Numbered from the stretch's first letter, positions 1 through 9,301 are shown. The stretch is DNA of 64,000 bases from Aureimonas fodinaquatilis (GCF_008369445.1 NZ_VTWH01000001.1:496001-560000), one strand, 5' to 3'. Numbers and translations: made by a program. Notes: generated from the sequence alone by a model not told the origin.

Positions 1-499
1 TTCCCGACCCCATCAGGGTGGAGCGGCTGGACCAGTCCATCGACCACGGAGCGCCAAGAATTGCGATACCTCCGATTCCAAGCGTGAGGCCGAGGAGCAT
101 CTGCCACGTCGTTCGCTCGCCTAGAATGAACAGGCTGAGCAGCATAGCCCACAACGGCATTGAATAGGCTATCAACACCGTTCTGCTCGCGTCTATGAAC
201 TGAAGTGCAAAGGCGGTGCCACCGGTCATCACGGCAATCTGGAGGAACCCGACCACATAAGTGGCAAGCCGCTCTCCCGCAATCGGCAGCAGGCCGCCTG
301 GACCGCGCCGTATCAGTAGAAAAAAGCCAAGCAGAAGCACCGCGAACACATAGCGCAAAGCGTTGAATGTCCAGGCACCTCCATCCTCGACGGCGAGTTT
401 GACCCACGTGTAGTTGCCGCCCCAGGCGAATATGACGAACAGCAAAAAAAATAAGGGTGCCGACGTATTTGCAGGGTGTGACCCAATGCGTCTGAACAA
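1..499 (-). CDS. EamA/DMT-family transporter, N-terminal part (cut by window edge)
   Basis: This is the reverse-strand frame from a TTG start to the left edge of the window, about 166 residues. It reads as alternating hydrophobic segments with the EamA-type opening FAWGGNYTWVKLAVEDG and a later LIAYSMPLWAMLLS segment ending in ILGERTTW, which is typical of the first EamA repeat of drug/metabolite transporters. These are inner-membrane exporters of metabolites or amino acids. The TTG start is chosen because GGGAG lies 9 bases upstream and no in-frame ATG is available. It is transcribed divergently from the hydantoinase genes, so it may export a product or a toxic intermediate of that pathway. 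The substrate cannot be told from sequence. The C-terminal half lies outside the window. Confidence 0.8.
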   Translation of the reverse strand, partial: MFRRIGSHPANTSAPLFFLLFVIFAWGGNYTWVKLAVEDGGAWTFNALRYVFAVLLLGFFLLIRRGPGGLLPIAGERLATYVVGFLQIAVMTGGTAFALQFIDASRTVLIAYSMPLWAMLLSLFILGERTTWQMLLGLTLGIGGIAILGAPWSMDWSSRSTLMGSG

Positions 500-625
500 G
501 ATTATCCGCTCCCATTTTGAATTTTTCGATTATTCGATATGGCCCTATTGAAATTTTTATTTAAATATTTCACTCTCACGTTAATCAGCATCATCGTTCA
601 GAGCAAGAGTAGGACGGAAGAGGTA
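500..625. promoter_or_regulatory. Divergent intergenic region between DMT transporter and hyuA
   Basis: This stretch of about 126 bases is AT-rich and separates two diverging genes, so promoters for both should lie here. It contains the repeated string TTCGAT...ATTCGATAT around 523-537 and poly-T/A tracts near 547-575. No clear -10/-35 pair or operator could be assigned. The XRE-cupin regulator encoded at 7386-7973 is the obvious candidate to act here, by inference from clustering only. Confidence 0.35.
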
Positions 626-2653
626 ATGCGGATAGGAGTTGAAGTCGGAGGAACGTTTACGGATTTGGTCGCTATCGACCATACGGGCGTTCGAGTTCTC
701 AAAGTGCCGAGCACGCCCCGCAACCCGGATGAGGGCGCGTTTAACGCACTGCTCGCCAGCGATGTCGATATAGGAGAAATTTCGGATCTCGCTCACGGTT
801 CAACGGTTGCCACCAATGCGGTGCTGGAGCGAAAGGGGTTTCCGATCTCCTTCATCACCACACATGGCTTCCGGGACATCCTCACCCTTCAGCGCCATGG
901 ACGTTCGCGCATCTACGACCTGGAGTATGCAAGGCCCGAGCCGGTCGTTGACCGATCTTCGACTTTTGAAGTTATTGAGCGAATTCTGGCGGACGGCTCG
1001 ATTGCGACACCGCTTGACGAGGTTGCGGTCGAACGAGATCTGATCCCGCGCATCAAGGCTGGCGGTTATGAGGCCGTAGCCGTATGTCTGTTGAATGCTT
1101 ACACGAATCCTGCGCACGAGCGAGCGTTGAAAGCCATTATCCAGAAGCACATTCCCGGGTTTCTGGTCACACTCTCGAGCGAGGTAACGCGCGAGTTCCG
1201 CGAGTTTGAACGCGCCTCCACGACCACTCTTTCCGCTTATGTGCAGCCGGTGATGGACCGCTATATCTCGCGCTTCGAAAGCCGGCTTGACCAAAGCGGT
1301 TTCAAAGGCCGATTTTCGGTTATGCAGTCGAATGGTGGCCGGCTTCCCGGGGAGGCAATGCGCGAAAGCGCAGTCACGGCGCTGCTGTCTGGGCCAGCTG
1401 CGGGTGTCATGGGGGCTGCGCGTCAGGCTGCGCGCTCCAATTTCAAGAACCTCATTACTCTCGACATTGGCGGTACCTCGACCGATGTGTGCGTGGTCAC
1501 GGCTGGAAAGCCGCAGCTAACGCAGGAGTTTACGATAGATGGGCTGCCTGTTCGCCTGCCTGTTCTCGATATCAACACGGTGGGCGCCGGTGGTGGAAGC
1601 ATCATCTGGATAGATGATGGCGGTATGCTGCGTGTTGGCCCACATTCGGCGGGCGCCGAACCAGGCCCGGCCTGTTACGGGCGCGGGGGAAAACAGCCGA
1701 CTTTGACCGACGCGCATGTCGTCCGCCAGACCATTCGTCCGGAGGCCTTTCTGGGTGGGCGCATGGAAATCGACGTCGAGGCTGCACGTGCGGCTCTTGA
1801 GCCCATAGCCAGGCACTTCAAAATGAGTCTGGAAGAGGCGGCCGACAGCGCTATTCAACTGGCCAACGCCAACATTGTCCGTGCAATTCAGCTTATCTCG
1901 ACGGAGCGAGGTCACGATCCACGTGACTATGTGCTCGTGCCGTATGGAGGTGCGGGACCGCTGCACGCGGCGGCCGTCGCGGAAGATCTTGGCATCACAA
2001 GCATTGTTGTTGCGCCGAATTCTGGCGTGCTTTCGGCTTATGGCCTTCTGGCAAGTGACTTTGTGCTGTTCGACAGCATGACCCGCAGGGCACCGGTCGA
2101 CGAAAATGCACCCGATGTAGTGCGGGAAGTGTTTGCCGAAATGAAGAAGCGTGCTCTCGATCGGGCCCGGATGATGAAGCTCGGCGACAGGCTCGACCTC
2201 ACCTTTGTAGCCGATATGCGCTTTGTCGGGCAGGCTTTCGAGGTTCCTGTGGAGTTGCCCATTGATGGCCTTGAGGCGCTTGAGTCAGACAGCCTGACCA
2301 CGCTTTTTGGTGAGGCTCACGAACGCGTTTACTTCTTCGGCGCAGAACCAGGCAAGCCGGTGGAGATGGTTTCGTTTCGCCTCGGCATGACGGCTCCCCT
2401 GGATTCCATGCCCATCCTGGCGGAGTCTTCTGAATATTCCGTTGAAAGACGAGAGATCGATCTGTTCCTGAGCAGAAAATGGCGAAAAGGCCTGCTTGCA
2501 AGCCGGGGCACTCTTGATCAAGACGTTCCAATGTCAGGCCCAGCGCTGTTGGAAGATCCCACATCGACCCTGCTCGTGCCCCTTGGATGGAGCGCCCGAC
2601 GCGACCGCAACGACAATATGATCCTGACAAGGGAGAACAATGACGATGCTTGA
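626..2653 (+). CDS. hyuA: Hydantoinase/oxoprolinase subunit A (ATP-dependent)
   Basis: The 675-residue product opens with MRIGVEVGGTFTDLVAID, the phosphate-binding N-terminus of the hydantoinase A/oxoprolinase family, and continues with the family's LDIGGTSTDVCVV and GAGGGSIIW segments. Members couple ATP hydrolysis to opening of a five-membered cyclic amide (5-oxoproline, N-methylhydantoin or other hydantoins) together with subunit B in the cytoplasm. The start at 626 is preferred over an upstream in-frame ATG at 539. It has GGAAGAGG just upstream and matches the family N-terminus, whereas the extra 29 residues are AT-rich and unlike the family. The stop overlaps the start of hyuB by 14 bases, so the two are translationally coupled. 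The exact substrate is not determined by sequence. The third oxoprolinase-family activity, acetone carboxylase, is less likely because its gamma subunit is absent. Confidence 0.9.
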   Translation: MRIGVEVGGTFTDLVAIDHTGVRVLKVPSTPRNPDEGAFNALLASDVDIGEISDLAHGSTVATNAVLERKGFPISFITTHGFRDILTLQRHGRSRIYDLEYARPEPVVDRSSTFEVIERILADGSIATPLDEVAVERDLIPRIKAGGYEAVAVCLLNAYTNPAHERALKAIIQKHIPGFLVTLSSEVTREFREFERASTTTLSAYVQPVMDRYISRFESRLDQSGFKGRFSVMQSNGGRLPGEAMRESAVTALLSGPAAGVMGAARQAARSNFKNLITLDIGGTSTDVCVVTAGKPQLTQEFTIDGLPVRLPVLDINTVGAGGGSIIWIDDGGMLRVGPHSAGAEPGPACYGRGGKQPTLTDAHVVRQTIRPEAFLGGRMEIDVEAARAALEPIARHFKMSLEEAADSAIQLANANIVRAIQLISTERGHDPRDYVLVPYGGAGPLHAAAVAEDLGITSIVVAPNSGVLSAYGLLASDFVLFDSMTRRAPVDENAPDVVREVFAEMKKRALDRARMMKLGDRLDLTFVADMRFVGQAFEVPVELPIDGLEALESDSLTTLFGEAHERVYFFGAEPGKPVEMVSFRLGMTAPLDSMPILAESSEYSVERREIDLFLSRKWRKGLLASRGTLDQDVPMSGPALLEDPTSTLLVPLGWSARRDRNDNMILTRENNDDA

Positions 2654-4355
2654 CAAAAGCGCCGCTCGAAGTGAAACGGCAGGTTCTCTCGACCCGGTAG
2701 ACTACGCTGTCATCAGCCAGGGTCTGCTTGCCGCAGCGCGAGAGATGGGCGTCAAGCTCATCCGCTCCTCCTATTCCACGATCATCCGCGAAGCGGCCGA
2801 CGCCTCTGCCGGGCTTTTCGATCGCGAGGGCAATGCCGTTGCCCAGGCAGAACTTATCCCAATGCAGCTTGGCACCATGTCCGAGATTTTCAGGTGTTGC
2901 ATTGAGGCCTATCCGGTCGAGACGATGGGCAAGGACGATTTCTACATTACCAACGATCCCTATTCAGGCGGTCAGCACCTTCAGGACGTCTTTATCTATT
3001 CGCCCATCTTTGTCGGCGACGAGCTTGTCGGCTTTGCCGGCACGGTCGCGCATCATCTGGATCTCGGCGGCGGCAATCCCGGTTTGACGACTGAAGCTGT
3101 CGACATCCATGCCGAAGGATTGGTTCTTCCGCCCGCCCGCTACAACTTCAAGCGCGATTGGCAGGACGGTGCCCAGCACGGGCTTCTTCAGCGCTTGATC
3201 GCCTCAAACATCCGCGTTCCCGACCAGACGATTGGCGACTTCAATGCCCAGTTTGCAGCCAATTCCGTTGCTGCCGAACGCGTGCGCCAGCTCTGCGAAC
3301 GTTATGGCAGCGGGACTGTGACCCAGGCGATGACCGATCTGATTTCCTATTCCGAGCGCCGCTTCAGGACTGCGCTGGCAGAGATTCCTGACGGCGTTTA
3401 CTACGGCGAAGACGCCGTTGACGATGACGGCATCACCGACACTCCCATTCGCGTACGCGCCAAGGTGACTGTTGCGGGTGATACTATTGAAGTGGATTTC
3501 GAAGGCACCGACGCGCAGGTTGCCCGAAATTTGAACTGCCCTTTCGCTTCAACGAAATCCGCGACTCTCACGGCCATAAAGGCGGCGCTGACCAGCTCGG
3601 ACATTCCATTTAATGAGGGCGCAAAGCGGCCGGTTACCATCAAGGCACCGAAAGGCACCCTGGTAAATCCCGAGTATCCCGCGCCAGTGAGGGCGCGTAT
3701 GGAGGCCGCCTATCGGTGCTTTAACTCCGTGCTCAAGGCGTTGTCTACGGTGGTGCCGGATAAGGTCATTTCAGGCGGTAATGACACAACGCTGGTGACC
3801 TCCATCTCGCATCTGAACAATGGAAGATATTGCGTCTATCTCGAGGTTTATGGCGGCGGGTTCGGTGCTTCAACCAGAAAAGACGGCTGCGACGGCATTG
3901 ACTCCCCTTTGTCTAATTGCACCAACACCCCGATTGAAACGACGGACATGGATTTCGAGCACTTCCGGCTTATCGGCTACGGCCTTATTCCGGATTCCTG
4001 TGGGCACGGTCGTCAAAGGGGTGGCCTCGGCCTGTTCCGGCGTTTCGAGATACTGAAAGATGGTGTGAACTTCGCGATCTATGCGGACCGCTTCCGCCTT
4101 GCACCCTATGGCTTGTTTGGCGGCTCGGACGGCCAGCGGGCCCGCTGCGAGGTAGAGCGTGCCGGAAAGATCATCGCCGTACGGAGTAAGGACACATTGA
4201 TATTGCGGAAGGGCGACGTTCTTACCCTCTATACGGCAGGCGGCGGCGGCTACGGCTTGCCATCCGAGCGCAGCAGAAAAGATATTGAATACGACCTCAA
4301 GCAGGGCTTCATCACAGCGCCGGTAGCCAAGGCTGCCTACGGCTTCGAAATCTAG
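2640..4355 (+). CDS. hyuB: Hydantoinase/oxoprolinase subunit B
   Basis: The 571-residue product is a hydantoinase B/oxoprolinase family protein. It contains the conserved opening LDPVDYAVISQGLLAAAREMG, the NDPYSGGQHLQD segment and the C-terminal TAGGGGYG motif near its end. Subunit B forms the catalytic complex with HyuA for ATP-dependent opening of hydantoin- or oxoproline-like rings. GGGAG precedes the ATG at 2640, which lies inside the end of hyuA. Length and order (A then B) are standard. A TRAP transporter follows about 190 bases downstream, suggesting that the substrate of this complex, or its precursor, is taken up by that transporter. Confidence 0.9.
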   Translation: MTMLDKSAARSETAGSLDPVDYAVISQGLLAAAREMGVKLIRSSYSTIIREAADASAGLFDREGNAVAQAELIPMQLGTMSEIFRCCIEAYPVETMGKDDFYITNDPYSGGQHLQDVFIYSPIFVGDELVGFAGTVAHHLDLGGGNPGLTTEAVDIHAEGLVLPPARYNFKRDWQDGAQHGLLQRLIASNIRVPDQTIGDFNAQFAANSVAAERVRQLCERYGSGTVTQAMTDLISYSERRFRTALAEIPDGVYYGEDAVDDDGITDTPIRVRAKVTVAGDTIEVDFEGTDAQVARNLNCPFASTKSATLTAIKAALTSSDIPFNEGAKRPVTIKAPKGTLVNPEYPAPVRARMEAAYRCFNSVLKALSTVVPDKVISGGNDTTLVTSISHLNNGRYCVYLEVYGGGFGASTRKDGCDGIDSPLSNCTNTPIETTDMDFEHFRLIGYGLIPDSCGHGRQRGGLGLFRRFEILKDGVNFAIYADRFRLAPYGLFGGSDGQRARCEVERAGKIIAVRSKDTLILRKGDVLTLYTAGGGGYGLPSERSRKDIEYDLKQGFITAPVAKAAYGFEI

Positions 4356-4371
4356 GTCTAGGGTTCAAAAG

Positions 4372-4530
4372 GTGGTCACGAACTTGACACCCGGCGACTG
4401 TGTCGCCGTCGCCACCGACGGCGTGGGCGGGTGCAGCCCGCCGCAGAAGCACGCCTTCGCCAGGGTCGAATCCGGTAAAGCTAACGGTAAGGTCGACGTC
4501 GGCACGGCGATCGCCCATGCGCAAAGGTGA
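4372..4530 (+). other. Short open frame of uncertain reality between hyuB and dctQ
   Basis: A GTG-initiated frame of 52 codons fills most of the gap between hyuB and the TRAP genes. It reads LTPGDCVAVATDGV followed by KHAFARVESGKANGK. The pattern vaguely resembles the small SAF-type domain of altronate/galactarate dehydratases, with a possible HKFA-like motif, but the match is too short to be trusted. There is no convincing ribosome binding site. It may be a remnant, a tiny gene or chance. Confidence 0.2.
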
Positions 4531-4545
4531 TGGAGACATGGTGAG

Positions 4546-5073
4546 ATGATCGAACGGCCTATCCGATTTCTGGCCAACGCCCTGACATTCATCGCCGGTA
4601 TCGGCTTGATGTTGATGATGCTCCAGACCATGGCCGATGTTGTCATGGCCAATTTCTTCGGCAGGCCGATCCGGGGAAATCTTGAGATCGTGTCGGTCTA
4701 CCATATGGTTCTGGTGGTCTTTCTGCCGCTTGCCTTTGTCGAATTGCGGCACGAGCACATCGTCGTCGATCTGATGGCGCAATTGCTGCCCAAGCCCGTT
4801 CTTCGGGTCTGCCTGGTGTTTGGGTATCTTGTCTGCGCCGTCTTCTTCGGCATCCTGGCCTATCAAACATGGCTGGACGCGCTAAACGCATGGCGTGTCA
4901 ATGAAATCATGATGGGTGCGGTCTACGTAACCATCTGGCCGGCCAAGTTTGCACTGCCCGTCGGCTTCGCGGCGATCTTCCTGGCAGTCTTGCTGCATGC
5001 CTGGAAGGCGCTTGTGGACCCGGACTTCGATCCCCGGCCGGGTTCGCCGGAAGATATCAAGCCGATCGCCTAG
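4546..5073 (+). CDS. dctQ: TRAP transporter small permease, DctQ type
   Basis: The 175-residue protein has four predicted hydrophobic segments and the DctQ pattern, including GRPIRGNLEIVSVYHMVLVVFLPLAFVE across residues 38-66. DctQ is the small inner-membrane subunit of tripartite ATP-independent periplasmic transporters. It associates with the large subunit encoded 12 bases downstream. TRAP systems usually import organic acids or zwitterions bound by a periplasmic DctP protein. Here the likely DctP gene is at 9423, beyond three intervening genes. Confidence 0.88.
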   Translation: MIERPIRFLANALTFIAGIGLMLMMLQTMADVVMANFFGRPIRGNLEIVSVYHMVLVVFLPLAFVELRHEHIVVDLMAQLLPKPVLRVCLVFGYLVCAVFFGILAYQTWLDALNAWRVNEIMMGAVYVTIWPAKFALPVGFAAIFLAVLLHAWKALVDPDFDPRPGSPEDIKPIA

Positions 5074-5085
5074 GAGGGCAAAAGG

Positions 5086-6393
5086 TTGGACAACCTTACA
5101 ATAGGCTTCATAGGCATCGGTGCCGGCCTCTTTCTGTTGCTGCTGCGCATTCAGATAGGTGTTGCACTTGGCATAGTGTCATTCTTCGGCATCGCCGCAA
5201 TTCTGAATATGCGCGCTGCCTGGGGTATCGTGACTGCGGTGCCATTCAATTTCGTCGGCGACTGGAATTTGACGGCGATTCCCATGTTCCTGCTGATGGG
5301 GTATGTTGCCTCATCTTCCGGTCTGTCGAGCGGCCTGTTCAAGGCGATGCGCATCTTCCTGTCACGCTTGCCCGGTGGACTGGCAATTACCAGCGTGGGT
5401 GCCTGCGCACTTCTTTCTGCCGCGTCCGGTTCAAGTGTCGCGACGGCTTCTGCGTTCGCGCGCATCGCAATCCCCGAAATGCTGCGCTACAAATACAATC
5501 CGGCGCTTGCGACTGGCGTCGTTGCCTCGGCAGGAACGCTCGGTTCGCTGATCCCACCCAGTATCCTGATGCTGCTCTACGGCTACATTGCAGAGGTCTC
5601 GATCGCGCGCCTCTTCATGGCAGGCTTCATTCCGGGCATCCTGTCGGCACTGTTGATGGTGGCGATGATCATTGTGCGTGTGAAGATCAACCCCAGCTTG
5701 GCGCCGCCGGTAGAGGAGAAATTCTCCCGGCAGGAAAAGATCGACGCATTGCTGGAAGTCTGGCCACTGCCGGTCCTGATTTTCAGCATCTTGCTTGGCA
5801 TCTTCCTTGGCATTTTCACGCCAACCGAAGCAGGTGCCGTCGGCGCTTTTCTCGCTATAGTGATTGCTCTTGTGCGCGGCAGGCTTAGCTGGCCGGTTCT
5901 GCGCAAGGCAATCGTCGACACGCTGGCCAGCACAGCCGGTCTGTTCATGGTTGTCATTGGAACCGTGCTGCTTGCACGTTTCATGGCGCTCAGCGGTGTG
6001 CCGGGTTATATTGCCGGACTGATGCTGGCGACGGGCAGCGACCAGTTCATGGTCATTCTGATGGTTATCATACTGTACTTGGTGCTTGGCAGCTTTCTCG
6101 ATTCGATCGGCCTGCTGTTGCTTACGCTGCCCATCATCCTGCCGGTAGCGAACGCTGCCGACATCAACCTGATCTACTTCGGCATCATCCTGATCAAACT
6201 GCTGGAAATCGGCCTTGTCACGCCGCCCGTTGGCCTGAACGTTTACGTCATTAAGGGCGCCCTGGGGAATCTTGTCAGTCTCGGAACGGTCTTCCGCGGC
6301 GTAACCTGGTTCATCGTCGCCGACCTGATTGCACTGGCGTTAATCATCGGGTTCCCGGCGATCTCGCTGTGGCTGCCAAGTCTCATGAGATAA
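5086..6393 (+). CDS. dctM: TRAP transporter large permease, DctM type
   Basis: The 435-residue protein is strongly hydrophobic throughout (about 12 membrane segments). It carries the DctM family stretches TASAFARIAIPEMLRYKYNPALATGVVASAGTLGSLIPPS and LGSFLDSIGLLLLTLPIILPV, each visible as a continuous conserved block. It is the ion-coupled translocation subunit of the TRAP importer. The start is a TTG at 5086, preceded by TAGGAGGG at the end of dctQ. Only 12 bases separate the two genes, so they are cotranscribed. The nitrilase-family gene follows 13 bases later, which ties the amidase to the imported compound. Confidence 0.92.
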   Translation: MDNLTIGFIGIGAGLFLLLLRIQIGVALGIVSFFGIAAILNMRAAWGIVTAVPFNFVGDWNLTAIPMFLLMGYVASSSGLSSGLFKAMRIFLSRLPGGLAITSVGACALLSAASGSSVATASAFARIAIPEMLRYKYNPALATGVVASAGTLGSLIPPSILMLLYGYIAEVSIARLFMAGFIPGILSALLMVAMIIVRVKINPSLAPPVEEKFSRQEKIDALLEVWPLPVLIFSILLGIFLGIFTPTEAGAVGAFLAIVIALVRGRLSWPVLRKAIVDTLASTAGLFMVVIGTVLLARFMALSGVPGYIAGLMLATGSDQFMVILMVIILYLVLGSFLDSIGLLLLTLPIILPVANAADINLIYFGIILIKLLEIGLVTPPVGLNVYVIKGALGNLVSLGTVFRGVTWFIVADLIALALIIGFPAISLWLPSLMR

Positions 6394-6406
6394 AGGAGAG
6401 CTATCG

Positions 6407-7261
6407 ATGAGTGGTCATCGCGGGACAGTGGTCTCAGCCGTGCAGATTACGGCGCTGGACGGTGATAAGAACGCGACCGTCGAAAAGGTTCTGCGCTTGA
6501 TCGATGTGGCCGGTGCGCGTGGATCGAGCGTGTGCGTCCTGCCCGAATTGTGGACCGGTCTGGGCTTTTCCGATGAAACCATCTACCGCGAGATTGCGGA
6601 ACCGATCCCTGGTCCGGTCACCGCGATGCTGGCCGAAAAGGCACGGCGTTACGGCATGTTCATCGCTGGGTCCATGTATGAAGATGCTGGCAATGGTGAT
6701 TACTACAACACGGTTCCGCTGATTTCGCCGAACGGTGAGATTTCGGGGCGATACCGCAAAACGCACCTTTTCGATGCGCCCAATCGCACCGATATTCCGC
6801 CCGGCATTATTGAATCGAAGAAAGTGAAGCCAGGAAACACACTCGACGTTTATAGCACGGATGTTGCGCGTATCGGCCTTTCGGTCTGCTCGGACCTTCG
6901 CTTTCCGGAAGTCTACCGCGAGATGGCTCTGAACGGTGCCGAGATTCTTGTTTGCGCGAGCGCCTTCCTGTCCCCGCGCTATGACCACTGGGAATTTTTC
7001 CTGCGCGCCCGCGCGGCGGAGAACCAGTGCTTTGTGGTGGCCTCGGGGCAGTATGGCAAGGAACCCAAATCGGGTCTTGGCTTCGTCGGTCGCAGCATGA
7101 TCGTCGACCCCTGGGGTGTGGTCGTCGCGACTGCCTCCGATGATGAAGGCGTCGTCAGTGCCAGTATCGATCTTGATCTCATTCAGACCGTACGTCATCG
7201 CTATCCGCTGCTGCAGCAAAGACGGCCGGAACTCTACAAATCGATCGGGCCGCGTAGCTGA
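6407..7261 (+). CDS. Nitrilase-superfamily carbon-nitrogen hydrolase (amidase/N-carbamoylase type)
   Basis: The 284-residue protein has the complete catalytic triad of the carbon-nitrogen hydrolase family: Glu47 in VLPELW, Lys118 in GRYRKTHLFD and Cys161 in GLSVCSDLRFPE. Family members hydrolyse amides, omega-amides or N-carbamoyl groups in the cytoplasm, releasing ammonia (and CO2 when the substrate is a carbamoyl amino acid). True nitrilases are usually longer, so an amidase or carbamoylase is more likely. A good AGGAG-like site precedes the ATG. The position right after the TRAP genes and hydantoinase supports a role in processing the ring-opened product, for example an N-carbamoyl amino acid. 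This is inference; an omega-amidase is the main alternative. Confidence 0.88.
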   Translation: MSGHRGTVVSAVQITALDGDKNATVEKVLRLIDVAGARGSSVCVLPELWTGLGFSDETIYREIAEPIPGPVTAMLAEKARRYGMFIAGSMYEDAGNGDYYNTVPLISPNGEISGRYRKTHLFDAPNRTDIPPGIIESKKVKPGNTLDVYSTDVARIGLSVCSDLRFPEVYREMALNGAEILVCASAFLSPRYDHWEFFLRARAAENQCFVVASGQYGKEPKSGLGFVGRSMIVDPWGVVVATASDDEGVVSASIDLDLIQTVRHRYPLLQQRRPELYKSIGPRS

Positions 7262-7385
7262 TGTGGAAGTCCCTGTCGTATGCCCTCGGTAAAATGGAGC
7301 CGAAAATGCCTGTCGTGCCTAATGCCACCCATTGTCTCAATCAACGCTGCTACAGCGTGATGGGTCCGTTCGGCGGTCTGATGTC

Positions 7386-7973
7386 ATGAGCCACCTCGAA
7401 GCCATCATCGGCGCTTCGGTTTCCATCGGGCACAAGCTCAAGCTTCGCCGGAAAGTGCGCTCGCTGTCGCTCAAGGATGTGGCCGAGCGATCCGGACTGT
7501 CGATCGGCCTCGTCAGTCAGATCGAGCGCGGAATCTCTACGCCCTCGCTGCGATCTCTGACGCAGATCTGTACGGCGCTCGACATGCCGATCAGATGGCT
7601 GTTCGAAGGACCAGACGAGGGCAGTGAGGGGGATGGGATCGTCGTTCGCGCGATGAACCGGCGTCATCTCGATCTGGGCAGCAAAGGCATGGTCAAGGAG
7701 CTTCTCTCGCCGGACGAGATTCTCGGCATCCAGATGATGCGCATCATAATTCAGCCGGGCGGCGCGTCAGGACCCACGCCCTATCGGAACCCGAGCGGTG
7801 CCAAATGCGGCGTCGTCGTGAGTGGCGAATTCGGGTTGGAGGTGGACGGGAGAGAATACCGACTATCCGCAGGCGATTCATTCGCCTTCGAGGCGGTTTC
7901 GCTCCACCGGTTCTGGTGTGAGGGCAAATCCGCCTGTGAGGTTATCTGGGTTGTTTCCCCGGCAGTGTATTGA
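7386..7973 (+). CDS. XRE-family regulator with C-terminal cupin domain
   Basis: The product (195 residues from this ATG) has an N-terminal helix-turn-helix of the XRE/Cro type at about residues 15-70 (SLKDVAERSGLSIGLVSQIERG). A cupin fold follows at about 110-190 (GVVVSGEFGLEVDGREYRLSAGDSFAFEA, shown across two strands). This architecture is typical of PuuR-like repressors that sense a small metabolite in the cupin and control neighbouring catabolic genes. A TTG at 7332 would add 18 residues, but the ATG gives the usual family length. Its stop TGA lies just before the oxidoreductase gene, so the two form one transcription unit. It probably regulates this cluster; its operator was not identified. 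Confidence 0.85.
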   Translation: MSHLEAIIGASVSIGHKLKLRRKVRSLSLKDVAERSGLSIGLVSQIERGISTPSLRSLTQICTALDMPIRWLFEGPDEGSEGDGIVVRAMNRRHLDLGSKGMVKELLSPDEILGIQMMRIIIQPGGASGPTPYRNPSGAKCGVVVSGEFGLEVDGREYRLSAGDSFAFEAVSLHRFWCEGKSACEVIWVVSPAVY

Positions 7974-7984
7974 AAGAGAACGCA

Positions 7985-9301
7985 ATGAGGACGATTCCAG
8001 ATGAACGGCTGCTTCTCGCCAAATCTCTTTGGAGCGACTTCACTGGTGCGGAGCTTGATACACCGGTCTTGAAGGGCGAAGCGACGGTGGATGTAGCCAT
8101 CATCGGAGCTGGCTTCACCGGGCTCTCCGCAGCGCTCCACCTGGCAGAAGCGGGCGTCAAAGTGGTGGTTCTGGAAGCGCACAAGCCAGGCTGGGGTGCT
8201 TCGGGCCGTAATGGTGGCCAGATTATCCCCGGTCTGAAGGAAGACCCGGACGACATTGAACTTATATTCGGGCGCGAGACCGGCGAAAGGATCGTTCGTT
8301 TTGCGGGTGGCGCACCGGATGTGGTGTTTGACATCATCGAAAAACACGGAATCGAATGCAGCGCGGTGCGCAGTGGATGGATCCAGCCGGCGCATAATGA
8401 TCTGGTCCGCCGCGCGCTTGAGCGGCGCGCCGAGCAGTGGGGCCGCCGCGGTGTGACCATCGACATGCTGACCTCTTCGGACACTGCCCGGCTCATTGGT
8501 ACGAATGCCTACGCATGTGGCAATCTCGACCGTCGGGGCGGATCGGTCCAGCCGCTTCATTTCTCGCTTGGCCTTGCCCGCGCGGCGATCGGGCTTGGTG
8601 CCCGAATTCATGGTGGCAGCAGAGTTGCGTGTGTTGAACGGCAAAACGGAAAGTTTCGCTTGCGTACGGTACAGGGCGCTGTCGTGCATGCAGAGCAGGT
8701 TGTGATGTGTCCAAATGGCTATGCAGACGCAGCCAGCGGCGACGTGCGCCGCAGCATCGTGCCGGTCTGCTCTGTGCAGGTCGCGACCGAGCCACTTCCC
8801 GATGCGGTTCGAAGCACCATCTTCCCGCAGGGTCATGTTGCCTCCGATGCGCGCCGTTTGATGTTCTATTACCGCCTATCTCCGGACGGACGCTTCGTTA
8901 TGGGCGGGCGCGGCGCTTATAGCGATATGGGCATAGATATGCGGCTTGCGAGCTTGCGGCGAAGCGCCGTCGCCTTATTCCCGCAACTCGACGGCATGGC
9001 ATGGACGCATCATTGGGGCGGCTTCGTCGCGATGACAACCGACCATTTTCCTCACCTCCACGTGCCGCAGCCCGGTATGACCACCGCGCTGGGATACAAT
9101 GGGCGCGGCGTCGCGATGGCAACGGCGATGGGCAGGCTGCTTGCCTTGAAGGCTGGAGGTGTGGCTACCGCCGATCTCGACTTTCCCGTCTCGCCGGTAA
9201 AAACAATTCCCATGCACGCGCTGCGCCGGCAGGGCGTCAGCATGATTGTCGCATGGAACCAGTTGCTGGATGCCTGGGACCATACACGTAGTGGTAAATA
9301 G
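7985..9301 (+). CDS. FAD-dependent oxidoreductase, DAO family (PuuB-like amine oxidase)
   Basis: The 438-residue protein has the dinucleotide-binding motif GAGFTG at residues 41-46, followed by VVVLEAHKPGWGASGRNGGQ. This is the FAD-anchoring segment shared with gamma-glutamylputrescine oxidase PuuB and sarcosine oxidase-like enzymes. The late ALGYNGRGVAMATAMGRLLA block is the usual C-terminal FAD contact. The reaction would be oxidative deamination or demethylation of a secondary or primary amine, producing hydrogen peroxide. The start at 7985 has GAAAGAGA upstream; the in-frame TTG at 7970 overlaps the regulator stop and is less likely. The pairing of a PuuR-like regulator with a PuuB-like oxidase hints at an amino compound as substrate. 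The exact compound is unknown. Confidence 0.85.
   Translation: MRTIPDERLLLAKSLWSDFTGAELDTPVLKGEATVDVAIIGAGFTGLSAALHLAEAGVKVVVLEAHKPGWGASGRNGGQIIPGLKEDPDDIELIFGRETGERIVRFAGGAPDVVFDIIEKHGIECSAVRSGWIQPAHNDLVRRALERRAEQWGRRGVTIDMLTSSDTARLIGTNAYACGNLDRRGGSVQPLHFSLGLARAAIGLGARIHGGSRVACVERQNGKFRLRTVQGAVVHAEQVVMCPNGYADAASGDVRRSIVPVCSVQVATEPLPDAVRSTIFPQGHVASDARRLMFYYRLSPDGRFVMGGRGAYSDMGIDMRLASLRRSAVALFPQLDGMAWTHHWGGFVAMTTDHFPHLHVPQPGMTTALGYNGRGVAMATAMGRLLALKAGGVATADLDFPVSPVKTIPMHALRRQGVSMIVAWNQLLDAWDHTRSGK

Noticed and set aside
7781-8836. Reverse-strand frame of about 350 codons
   Set aside because: Antisense to the FAD oxidoreductase and the end of the regulator; composition is that of a shadow frame.
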